Positions 24,401-32,388 of a stretch of 64,000 nucleotides of DNA are shown one piece after another; the first letter of the stretch is position 1; every line of letters starts with the position of its first letter. The translations under genes and the position numbers were made by a program. Source of the DNA: Terriglobus roseus. GTDB lineage: Bacteria > Acidobacteriota > Terriglobia > Terriglobales > Acidobacteriaceae. The notes under the pieces were generated by a model. That model ran no database searches. It was not told where the DNA came from and saw only the letters and a list, made by a program, of their open reading frames with translations. Location: positions 2,790,001 through 2,854,000 of the forward strand of contig NZ_FNSD01000001.1 of NCBI RefSeq assembly GCF_900105625.1, written 5' to 3'.

Positions 24401-25242
24401 CGAAAGCAGCCAACGCGAGTGCTTCCTCGATCCCGTGTGCGTGGACGACAGCAGAATGGCGGCAAGGCGCAGCGCTCACCCGTGAAACTGCTTTAAGGCT
24501 TTCTCTCATCGATCCGTCCCGGACGGATGAGGTCCCTGTCGTAGTTACACATGACTGTGACTGTTTCGCTGATGCCGAGCGCGAGCCGGAGGTCGAGATT
24601 ATTGTCTGCACAGTCTTGCAAAAGGCGGACAGCGGTTTACGGCATACCAGGAGTGCACGAAGACTCCATTTGAGAATAGCCTCTCAGGATGCATATCTTG
24701 CACTTGACGCGCAGCGGAAGCTCTCGCTGGCCAAGCGTGAGCTAGCTAGCGAGGAACCAGACAAGAAATGGAAGCTCGCTGACGGCGAACGGAAAGAGTT
24801 GGCTCGATGGCTCGCTTCGCGATACAACCGTGCCTCCTTCCCAAATGATCTTGTAGGCCAGCTGAACCGCATCTATAAGGAATTCAAAAAGTCCGCCGAG
24901 CAACACGGTCAAGATGTCTTAGGAATTTACATGGCCTTTGATCCACCAGGCGAACTGGAATCCCCAGGGGAAGAATGCTACGAACTGTCGATCACCGTGG
25001 TCTATGACGCGTACATCCTATCGGCGGTTGACGATGCCGAGAATCTGCGAACCAAGATCGAAGAGATGTTTCGAGGCGAGTTTTTCGATGGAGAAATTTG
25101 GGTTGGGATTGAACTCAACCGGTGTATTGCCGTCCCAGACACTGACTTCACGCTGAGGGAAGTGCGCACGAGCTTCTTATACAACTTTGATTATGTGAGT
25201 TTCGCTTCCGGTCTATCGTCTGCCCTCCCTCCAACGCACTGA
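24397..25242 (+). CDS. Unknown protein with a THDCD motif
   Basis: 281 residues from a GTG whose last bases form the TGA of the preceding gene (GTGA overlap). The motif VVVTHDCDC near residue 50 followed by an acidic stretch and EIIVCTVL suggests a metal-binding or catalytic His/Asp/Cys site. The centre is helical with many Lys and Arg (about 105-170), and the C-terminal third is beta-rich. No family could be named with confidence. Last gene of the TIGR04255 operon and the final gene before the right end of the element. Confidence 0.65.
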   Translation: MTKAANASASSIPCAWTTAEWRQGAALTRETALRLSLIDPSRTDEVPVVVTHDCDCFADAEREPEVEIIVCTVLQKADSGLRHTRSARRLHLRIASQDAYLALDAQRKLSLAKRELASEEPDKKWKLADGERKELARWLASRYNRASFPNDLVGQLNRIYKEFKKSAEQHGQDVLGIYMAFDPPGELESPGEECYELSITVVYDAYILSAVDDAENLRTKIEEMFRGEFFDGEIWVGIELNRCIAVPDTDFTLREVRTSFLYNFDYVSFASGLSSALPPTH

Positions 25243-25377
25243 AGGGTTCGAGAGGACTTCGCTGACCTGTGACGCAAACTTCCTCGAAAAAGTTAAGGTT
25301 CATCTTGGGGGTAGGTTTAGGGGTAGATGATGGATAGTATACTGTAAACCGCACAAAAACATGCACTTACTACGCTA

Positions 25378-25400
25378 TTCGAATCCCCCACTCTCCGCCA
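25378..25400 (+). other. Attachment-site copy: 3' end of a tRNA-Ser-like gene
   Basis: The sequence runs from the T-loop (TTCGAAT) through CCCCC, the 3' acceptor strand ACTCTCC, discriminator G and CCA. The bases before the T-loop do not complete a tRNA, so this is a fragment, as left by integration into a tRNA 3' end. A G discriminator and a GGAGAGT-type partner strand fit tRNA-Ser. The intact gene should lie left of base 1, beside the integrase. Confidence 0.75.
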
Positions 25401-25436
25401 GTTCCTCCTTGAAATTCGCCAGGATACCGAAAACGT

Positions 25437-25466
25437 GCGTCGATCAGTATCGACGCGGGTTTCTTT
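25437..25466 (+). terminator. Displaced terminator of the target tRNA
   Basis: GCGTCGAT / ATCGACGC with a CAGT loop, followed by GGGTTTCTTT, 36 bases after the tRNA fragment. Confidence 0.75.
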
Positions 25467-25622
25467 GCTGCGGACTTCCCCCGTAACAGTTGCAGCGCCA
25501 CTCTACGGTCCGATGAATGCAACGGGTAGCCTTCGAGGTAGCCCTTTCCACCGCGGAAGTCGAGCTGCCTGCTGAGTTCGCGCTTCTCTGCACACTGCGA
25601 GGATGGAGTGAGCGGAACGAGC

Positions 25623-25655
25623 GAAGCCCTTGCCGGGAACTGCGGTAAGGGCTTC
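25623..25655 (-). terminator. Hairpin after the TIGR03118 gene
   Basis: A 12-bp stem GAAGCCCTTGCC / GGTAAGGGCTTC lies 30 bases beyond the stop of the minus-strand gene. A T run is lacking, so its efficiency as a terminator is uncertain. Confidence 0.55.
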
Positions 25656-25684
25656 CTGCTTCTCGGTGATGCTGCGTGTGGTTG

Positions 25685-27328
25685 TTACTTGATTGTGAGA
25701 GCCATGACGGTCTGTTGCGAGACTGCCCCGGCGGTTGCGGTGAACGTTACGTTGGAGGTTCCTGCCGGCGTTACGGGTGCGGGTGTCGTGCTGGTTTGGG
25801 TTGTGCTGTAGCCTCCGCATCCGCCGGCGGCTGCGAAAGAGAGCATAAGAACCATCGCAACACAGGCCAGACGTACCGTCATGACGGAGCGCCGCTTCCC
25901 GATGGCGAGGAAAGAAGCAAACGGCAGAAGGGCCGCGACTACGATGCCGGACAACATGCCAGGGCCATGCATCGGGCTCATATTTGCTGTCTTGGTATTG
26001 GTGGTGATCGTCGCCGTCACAATGGTCGGCGCCGTGGATGAGACGCTGGCTTGTGCTGGTGAAAAGCTGCAGGTGGCATTCGCGGGAAGGCCTGTGCAGG
26101 CCAGTGACACGTTGCCCGTGAAGCTGTTCACGGGTACGACGCTCAGTTGAACCTGCGTGCTGCCGCCTGCGGTGATGGTGGCTGACGGATTGGCCGTGCT
26201 GAAACCAATCGTGGGAGTCGCTCCTGCGGTGGTTGCATTGGTGATGCCGGCCAGCAATCCATGCTGTTCTTTGTCCAGGCCGGCTGTGAAGTAGACGGTG
26301 CTTGCGTCGCCACCGCCGACTGCGGTGGTCCCGGTGACGGGGGCAGCGCCGGGAAGCAGTTCCCACAGGCTGGCATACTGCAGCGGCTTGCCCGTACCGT
26401 CCACCAGTTGACCCAGATAGGAGAAAGTCTTTGGATCGAAGACATTGATCATGCCATCACCGAAGTTTCCGATGAGCAGGTCGTTGGAGAAGACGCCGAA
26501 GTTAGCAGGGGCGAAGGTAATCCCCCACGGTGAGTTGAGGTTGCCACCTGTTGCCACGCGGCTGACGAAGTTGCCGGCCGTGTCAAACACGCTCACCACG
26601 CCGTTGCCGGGAGCGTTCACACTCAGGTACGGAACCGTGGTGGTACGCAGCGCGTAAGCCACGAATACCTGCGTTCCGATCACATGCACTGAGAAGGGCG
26701 AGTAGCCTGCGGGCAGCGTGGGGTCCGTGAAGTTACCCGCGAGCGCCGTGGGTGCGAAGTTACTGTCGTAGACCTCAATCTTATTTCCCACGCCGAAGTT
26801 CGCTGCAAGGATGTAGCTCTTGCTGGTGACACCGGCCGTGGCGATGTTGAGAATGGCGAGTCCCGGATAGGAAGCGCCTGCTGCCTTGTTGTTGACCGAT
26901 ATGGTGGAGATTGCGCCTTCCGTTCCCAGCTTGCCGTTCCAGCCGGAGATGGTGCCATCGAGCGTGGAGAAGATGAAGCTGGCCTTGGTGGCATTCGCCA
27001 GCAGCATTCCAACAGCGCCACCCGTCGTTACGGAACCGGCCGGTAGACCCGGAGCCGTGTTGGGTGCGGTTCCAGTGGGTACGATCACCTTGAACGCAAC
27101 GGTCCCGCTGGCCGGGACGACGTAGTTGTAGCCGGTGCCGGCGGCACTAATCCAGAAATTACCGCTGGCGCTGATCGCCCAGGGATTCTTGAAGTTTGCG
27201 TCGGTATTGGTGGCTGCAACTGAGCCGTCAGACAGTAGATTGGTTACCTTGTACGACTGCGCTGCAGCCGGAATAACGGCGGCGAGCACAGTCACAGTGT
27301 GCAGAACAGCCTTACGAAGAAACTGCAT
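25685..27328 (-). CDS. TIGR03118 family secreted protein
   Basis: 547 residues with a signal peptide (to about 23). Residues about 25-380 form the TIGR03118 beta-propeller-like domain (VTNLLSDG...NPWAISAS near the start, NLNSPWGITFAP near the middle), a family abundant in Acidobacteria. An Ig-like stretch follows (SLACTGLPANATCSFSPA). The C-terminus has two hydrophobic segments and an AGGCGGYSTT motif with a further small Ig-like repeat, suggesting membrane anchoring. The ATG at 27328 is preceded by GAAGGTG. Monocistronic; biochemical role unknown. Confidence 0.85.
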   Translation of the reverse strand: MQFLRKAVLHTVTVLAAVIPAAAQSYKVTNLLSDGSVAATNTDANFKNPWAISASGNFWISAAGTGYNYVVPASGTVAFKVIVPTGTAPNTAPGLPAGSVTTGGAVGMLLANATKASFIFSTLDGTISGWNGKLGTEGAISTISVNNKAAGASYPGLAILNIATAGVTSKSYILAANFGVGNKIEVYDSNFAPTALAGNFTDPTLPAGYSPFSVHVIGTQVFVAYALRTTTVPYLSVNAPGNGVVSVFDTAGNFVSRVATGGNLNSPWGITFAPANFGVFSNDLLIGNFGDGMINVFDPKTFSYLGQLVDGTGKPLQYASLWELLPGAAPVTGTTAVGGGDASTVYFTAGLDKEQHGLLAGITNATTAGATPTIGFSTANPSATITAGGSTQVQLSVVPVNSFTGNVSLACTGLPANATCSFSPAQASVSSTAPTIVTATITTNTKTANMSPMHGPGMLSGIVVAALLPFASFLAIGKRRSVMTVRLACVAMVLMLSFAAAGGCGGYSTTQTSTTPAPVTPAGTSNVTFTATAGAVSQQTVMALTIK

Positions 27329-27465
27329 GGGAGCACCTTCTCTCTCGCACCTGGCGATGTGAGAAGGCTATTGAGAGGGGAAGGGCGAGATGTCCCAATC
27401 TTGTCTCGCCAAGGTCATTTGACCGTCACGTCGCATCGCCTTGTGACTGCATCCGGAGTAGGTCG

Positions 27466-28152
27466 TCAATAAGTCTTGTGGTCTATTTCATAGCTCTGGC
27501 CAAACTTGTTCAGGTGCGTTGCGGGTTGTGACGGCGGGCCAGCGTCAATCCGGCCAAGGTCCGTGGCTTCCTCCGCAGGGACGGTTACCTGCCGCGTTAG
27601 ATGATTGAGTGCATCGTCCCGTCGGCCTTCCACCCAAACGTGTAACTCGTACGTCCCGCCCGGAACAGCCGTCATGCGGAAGACGCCATCGTCGGCTGCC
27701 ACGCTGAAATAGGGTGTCGCCAATGACAGGACTACTGCGCTCATGTCGGGATGGATGTTGCAGAAGATGTAGGACACCCCTTCGCGGGAAAACGTGACCG
27801 TGCGCATGGAGCCCGCTTCATAGAGCCCCAGGTCAAACCGCTTTCCATCGAAGAGAGAAAACACATTGTGAAAGAAGGGGTCGGCGTTGGGGAAGCTGAC
27901 GGCGCTGCCGAGGGGAACAACCAGCAGGTGGGGCGAAAACATCTTGTTCTTCTGCAGCAGCGTGAACTTTCCCGGATGCACGGGCACTGCATCCGGAGAC
28001 AGGGGAGTGAGCCACGCCACGGCAGGAGGCATGCGCTCGTTTTTGCCCTTGGGCGCAAGCGAGAGGCGCGCCGTCACATCCGCAGCATGGGCCACAGCGC
28101 CTGACAGCAACATGCCCGCGAGCAGGCCTGACCTGTAGTGACGAGTCCGCAT
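27466..28152 (-). CDS. Periplasmic cupredoxin-like protein
   Basis: About 228 residues from an ATG at 28152 that overlaps the stop of the preceding gene (TGATG), implying coupled translation. A signal peptide ends near residue 24. The mature protein has the layout of plastocyanin-like methylamine-utilisation-type proteins: VSFPNADPFFHNVFS, then FCNIHPDMSAVV, giving His, Cys, His and Met in the order of a type I copper site. A carboxypeptidase-regulatory-like segment follows (GVFRMTAVPGGTYELHVWV). Likely a copper redox protein. Last gene of the two-component/OMP operon. Confidence 0.8.
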   Translation of the reverse strand: MRTRHYRSGLLAGMLLSGAVAHAADVTARLSLAPKGKNERMPPAVAWLTPLSPDAVPVHPGKFTLLQKNKMFSPHLLVVPLGSAVSFPNADPFFHNVFSLFDGKRFDLGLYEAGSMRTVTFSREGVSYIFCNIHPDMSAVVLSLATPYFSVAADDGVFRMTAVPGGTYELHVWVEGRRDDALNHLTRQVTVPAEEATDLGRIDAGPPSQPATHLNKFGQSYEIDHKTY

Positions 28153-29603
28153 CAGAAGCGATACCCCGCGGCTACGCCGATGGCGTCTGAGGTTCGAGTG
28201 GGTCCGACCAGATAGTTCGACCAGAGACGACGATACTCGAGCGATAGCTGAAGGTAACTGCTGGGGCTGACGATGACATTGCCGTACGCCGCGCGGTTCC
28301 GGGTCAGGCCCGGATACGACGCTGCCTGGGAAGAGGACGCAGAGCGAACATCGGCCGCAAAAGGTGCATCGATGCCGAAGCCACCATTGAACTGCAACCG
28401 GTCGTTCCGGCGGATGGATGCCTGCACCCATCCGCCGGCATTATTCAATGGTCTGGCAGTGTCCGCCGCATTGATTGGGTAGACATAGTCGACATAGCCG
28501 CCACCACCCAGACCGCCAAGCCCTGCGCCGCGGTACGCATTGGAGGTGATCTGTACATGCCTGCCGAGCGGCAGGCGCAGATCAGCCGAAGCTGCCCAGG
28601 CATTGAAGCGATAGCCTTCCAGCGTGCGATGCGGACTGAAGTACTGTCCTACGCCAACACGAAACCCGGTATCCCGATCGCCCATCGCATAGCCAAGGCG
28701 CGATTCCAGTCCGGGCCATCGGCTTCGTTGTGCCAGGCTAAAGGACGCGGTTGCGGTTGAGTTCGGCAGGCGAGGATCCTGCACGTCGATCACGGCGCCT
28801 TCCAATTGCAGATGCTGGTTGGTCCGGATTGCGATCTCCTGCTTTACGCCAGCCTGCGGGTTCCACGTCCACAGGTCGCCGCTCCACGCCAGGTTCGGCT
28901 GAGCGGTGGATACCAGTGACGTTGGCATGTTTGGTGCAAGCAAGGGGCGATCCAGCGAGAAGAACGCTTCGGTGCTCTTCCAGCGCAGCGATGCGTGCGC
29001 TGTGCGAAGACGCACAAGGCCAGAGCCGCCGTAAGTCTGCTGGGAGCCATTGCCAAAGAAGTCGATGTTGAGATCGGCGTGGCTTGTAGCACCGAGCAGA
29101 TGTGGGCCGGTGGCTTGCAGTCCAAGGATCGTCTGCCGAATGGACATGCCGGTTGTGCCGCTGCCATTCAGCGCATAGGTGGGGTCGATCGGATCGTCGA
29201 CGCGCCGCGTGTTGATAAATGCGTTGAACAGGATCAGGCCACTCACACGCAACGGATATTTCGACTCAGATTCGACCTTCGCCTGTTCATGCGTTGCAAT
29301 CTGCGACTCGGCGATTGCCTGGCGCTCCCGCAACTCACCCAGAGACGCGGAGGTGCTGGTGTCGGCGGGTGACGACGAAGGTTTCGCCTCCGGCTTGGCG
29401 TCTAGCTGGGACTGGAGTTCTGCCAACTGCTCCTGCAGGAATTGCAGTTGTTTTTGATATGCCGTGACCTGCGACTGGACTTGAACGACTGCATCGCTCA
29501 GGCGTTGCAGCTTCTGCTGTGCCGTCTCCGTTGGAGATACTTGCGCCAGCACACACCGGGCAGATCCCACGATCAAGCATGTGACGAGAAGGTTGCGTTT
29601 CAT
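28152..29603 (-). CDS. Outer-membrane beta-barrel protein with N-terminal coiled coil
   Basis: About 483 residues from the ATG at 29603, chosen because it overlaps the kinase stop (ATGA). After the signal peptide comes a coiled coil (about 25-70, QKLQRLSDAVVQVQSQVTAY) with a Pro/Ser-rich linker. The remainder alternates hydrophobic and polar residues and ends in YRF, the typical C-terminal aromatic of outer-membrane barrels. This resembles porin-like proteins that trimerise through a coiled coil. Substrate unknown. Coupled to the histidine kinase before it and to the cupredoxin after it. Confidence 0.75.
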   Translation of the reverse strand: MKRNLLVTCLIVGSARCVLAQVSPTETAQQKLQRLSDAVVQVQSQVTAYQKQLQFLQEQLAELQSQLDAKPEAKPSSSPADTSTSASLGELRERQAIAESQIATHEQAKVESESKYPLRVSGLILFNAFINTRRVDDPIDPTYALNGSGTTGMSIRQTILGLQATGPHLLGATSHADLNIDFFGNGSQQTYGGSGLVRLRTAHASLRWKSTEAFFSLDRPLLAPNMPTSLVSTAQPNLAWSGDLWTWNPQAGVKQEIAIRTNQHLQLEGAVIDVQDPRLPNSTATASFSLAQRSRWPGLESRLGYAMGDRDTGFRVGVGQYFSPHRTLEGYRFNAWAASADLRLPLGRHVQITSNAYRGAGLGGLGGGGYVDYVYPINAADTARPLNNAGGWVQASIRRNDRLQFNGGFGIDAPFAADVRSASSSQAASYPGLTRNRAAYGNVIVSPSSYLQLSLEYRRLWSNYLVGPTRTSDAIGVAAGYRF

Positions 29604-31399
29604 GGTGTCACCAGGGAGGCATTCGTCGACGGTTTCGTTGCTTCGCCCGGAGGGCACTTGCGTTCAATCGTCAGCCGAAAGACGGTTGCGCCGGGCTCGC
29701 TGCTGACTAACTCCACGCTTCCGTTGTGATCCTGCGCAACGCTGTGGGTCAGTGTAAGCCCAAGGCCGGTCCCCTTCTGCTTTCCATTACTTACAAATGC
29801 GTCGAAGAGCGTGTGACGAATGATTTCCGGTACGCCCGGTCCCGTATCTTGCACTGTGATCGCAATGTGTTTTTCGTTTACTGAAACAGAGACGAGGACC
29901 TCGCGGCGGCCGTTGCTTTGACCCGCGGACTGGCAGGCGTTCAGCAGCAGGTTATAGACGGCACGTTCCATCTGTCGTGCGTCGATGATGGCGTTGGTGT
30001 CATCGTCGGCGTAATCGGCGCGCACGGTGACGCGCTCCGCGTCAGGATGCGCGTGGATCAGTGCGATCGCACGATCGACCACTGTGTTCATCGGGACCGC
30101 ATGGCGTGGTGGTGTCGACCCGGTGGTGCTGAAGAGCAGCAGGGTATCGAGCATGTCCGTGGTGCCAAGCACGGCGACCCGGATTTCTTCGAAGACTTCG
30201 AGCCGTTCGCTTTCAGGCAGTGAGGGTGACGCGAGGAATTCCGCGTTGGCATAGACAGCTGCAAGGTAATGACGCAGATCATGCGATACGGAATGCGCCA
30301 TGCGGCCAATCGTCGCCAGCCGTTCCGATTCCAGCAGGGCACGGTTCTTCTTCTGGATGTCGGCGCGCATGCCGGCGATGACCTCACTCAGGTAGCGCAC
30401 TTCACGTGGTCCGTCCGCCGGCAGGGCATAGGCTTCATCCCCGTTCGCAAACGCACTTACGGCAGCGGCCAGGCGCTCCAGCGGCTTCGTCAGCGTACGG
30501 GCAAGCACCAGCATCAGCACCGACCCAATGGCGATCGCAAATACGGCAGCCAGCAGGAGCACGCGGCTGATCTCCCGTTCCGCTTGCTCTGCCGTATCGA
30601 AGGACTTCAGCACGATGAGGTGCAGCGGTACATTGGCGCTGCGCGTCAGATCGCGCGAGACGGTGAGGAAGCGGCCCGCTCCCAAGCGCAGAGCGCGCGG
30701 CGACGCGTCTTCCGCAGACGAAGCGCTTTCAATCACGCCGGCCGATACATCGATGGGCAGGGTCGTAGCCGCAACGCGATTGCCTGCCAGGAAGATGCCT
30801 TCCGCCCCGGCGCCGCGACCCACTTCACGCAGCAGCTCATGGTCGACGGAGTATCCGCCCACCACGTATCCCAGCAGGGTCCCGTTGGTTGCCGTTCCGA
30901 AGTAGATCGGGGTGTACGTGTACTCATACAAATTGCCGGATGCCAGAAGATAGTGTTTCGCGGACTGAGACATGGCTGCCTGCAGCTGCTGCCTCAAGTC
31001 CGCAGCATTCGTGGCGCCTTTGGCATAAGCGGCGATGACCCTGCCTTCGCTGTCGGCAAGTGCAAACAGTTCGTTGCCGCTTAGCTTCCAGAAATCCTGA
31101 GCGCTGTCCTGGATGGTGCGTTCATCATGCGTCGTCATTAGCGCCCGCAGCGTGGGCAGCGTTGCCAGCAGTGTGTTCTCGCGCTCAAGCGCGCTGCGCC
31201 GGCGTTCCTGCAGGTCCTGAAATGTTTGCAGGGAGTGTTGCAGATCATCATGCAACGAGCGCTGCACGTCTGTGCGCATGCGGTCGCGGACCACCAGCAG
31301 GCTCAGTGCCATGGTCACTGCGATGATCAAAGCCACTGAGATCTGCAGCAACAGCCGCGTGCGGATTCCTTTGGTTTGTTTCCCGTGGGCCAAAGTCAT
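29600..31399 (-). CDS. Sensor histidine kinase
   Basis: 599 residues. A first transmembrane helix (about 16-37) and a second (about 280-303) flank a large periplasmic sensor region of the double-Cache type. A HAMP linker follows, then a dimerisation domain with the phosphoacceptor His in HSVSHDLRHYLAA. The ATPase domain shows NLLLNACQS (N box), DTGPGVP (G1) and GTGLGLTL (G2). All catalytic motifs are intact. It starts five bases after the response-regulator gene and overlaps the outer-membrane gene by four bases, so regulator, kinase and output proteins form one transcript. The ligand is unknown. Confidence 0.92.
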   Translation of the reverse strand: MTLAHGKQTKGIRTRLLLQISVALIIAVTMALSLLVVRDRMRTDVQRSLHDDLQHSLQTFQDLQERRRSALERENTLLATLPTLRALMTTHDERTIQDSAQDFWKLSGNELFALADSEGRVIAAYAKGATNAADLRQQLQAAMSQSAKHYLLASGNLYEYTYTPIYFGTATNGTLLGYVVGGYSVDHELLREVGRGAGAEGIFLAGNRVAATTLPIDVSAGVIESASSAEDASPRALRLGAGRFLTVSRDLTRSANVPLHLIVLKSFDTAEQAEREISRVLLLAAVFAIAIGSVLMLVLARTLTKPLERLAAAVSAFANGDEAYALPADGPREVRYLSEVIAGMRADIQKKNRALLESERLATIGRMAHSVSHDLRHYLAAVYANAEFLASPSLPESERLEVFEEIRVAVLGTTDMLDTLLLFSTTGSTPPRHAVPMNTVVDRAIALIHAHPDAERVTVRADYADDDTNAIIDARQMERAVYNLLLNACQSAGQSNGRREVLVSVSVNEKHIAITVQDTGPGVPEIIRHTLFDAFVSNGKQKGTGLGLTLTHSVAQDHNGSVELVSSEPGATVFRLTIERKCPPGEATKPSTNASLVTP

Positions 31400-31404
31400 T
31401 CTCG

Positions 31405-32139
31405 CTAAGGAATGAATTTGTATCCGGCACCGTGAACGGTCCGGATGTAGCGCGGCTCCGCAGCGTCAGGCTCAAGCTTCTGCCTGAGCTTCAGAATCTG
31501 GTTATCAACTGTGCGCGTTGTTGGGTAGGAGTTATAACCCCACACTTCATTCAGCAACTCTTCCCGGCTGAGGACGCGTTCGGGATGATCGGCGAAGTAA
31601 CGCAACAACTTGAACTCATGCGCCGTCAGGGTGGCAGGCTCGCCGGCGCGCTGTGCCGTCATGCGAGCGAAGTCAATCTCGCATTCGCCGAAGCGAAAGA
31701 CGGAAGCGGAGGGGGCTTTCTGTGTACGCCGGATGGCAGCCTGGACGCGCGCCAGGAGTTCGCGCGGACTGAAGGGTTTCGTGACGTAATCATCCGCGCC
31801 GATGTCAAAGAGCAACACTTTGTCCGCAACTTCGCTGATGGCGCTGAGGATGACGACGGGCGTCCCGGCACGTTCCGCCTTCACCATTCGGCACAGATCG
31901 CGGCCATAGATATTTGGCAGCATCAGGTCAAGCACCACGGCGGCAGGCCGTCCGGCGCGGAAAGCATCGAGTCCCGACTGGCCGTCGCCGCAGAGAGTTA
32001 CGGCATACCCCTGCTCGGAGAAGAGACGGTAAAGAATCTTCTGCATACGAACGTCATCTTCCACGACCAGTATCTGGGCTTTGGTCCCGAGGATGACACC
32101 CGCTCCGCTCTTCGCCGCATCGCGTTCCTGCATCTGCAT
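31405..32139 (-). CDS. OmpR-family response regulator
   Basis: About 244 residues from the ATG at 32139; the frame is open further upstream but that part is poor in composition. The receiver domain has acidic residues EDD at 27-29, phosphoacceptor Asp71 (VVLDLMLP) and Lys in YVTKPF. The C-terminal winged helix has the OmpR/PhoB layout (LTAHEFKLLRYFADHPERV...SREELLNEVWGY...VDNQILKLRQKLE...TVHGAGYKF). First gene of the minus-strand operon; its 250-base upstream region is shared with the divergent PQQ dehydrogenase gene, which may also be a target. Confidence 0.93.
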   Translation of the reverse strand: MQMQERDAAKSGAGVILGTKAQILVVEDDVRMQKILYRLFSEQGYAVTLCGDGQSGLDAFRAGRPAAVVLDLMLPNIYGRDLCRMVKAERAGTPVVILSAISEVADKVLLFDIGADDYVTKPFSPRELLARVQAAIRRTQKAPSASVFRFGECEIDFARMTAQRAGEPATLTAHEFKLLRYFADHPERVLSREELLNEVWGYNSYPTTRTVDNQILKLRQKLEPDAAEPRYIRTVHGAGYKFIP

Positions 32140-32388
32140 CGTGCCGTTTATTTTCCGCCTTTCGATCGACGATGTGCGGGAAATCTGAATGCAGTGACAA
32201 GGTTGTGACAATTGCCGGTGCCTCTTCGCGGAGGATTGGACGCCCTTGCGGTTGCGCGCTGCGGGATAACAGCAAAAGAACAGGACGGTGACATGTCGCT
32301 GACATCCCGCCGGTCGGTCCTCTCTAGCGTGATCGCAGCCAGCCACTCCTCCCCTTGGGTGGTCTGAGCCAAAGGAGAGGCCCCCTCT

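Larger units (their letters stand above)
25401..25684. other. Intergenic region right of the element, 284 bases
   Basis: No gene. It holds the terminator at 25437-25466, which probably belongs to the interrupted tRNA, and a second hairpin at 25623-25655 next to the TIGR03118 gene end. Confidence 0.55.

Noticed and set aside
25503-26366. 287-residue minus-strand frame rich in His and Arg
   Set aside because: Out-of-frame shadow of the TIGR03118 gene.
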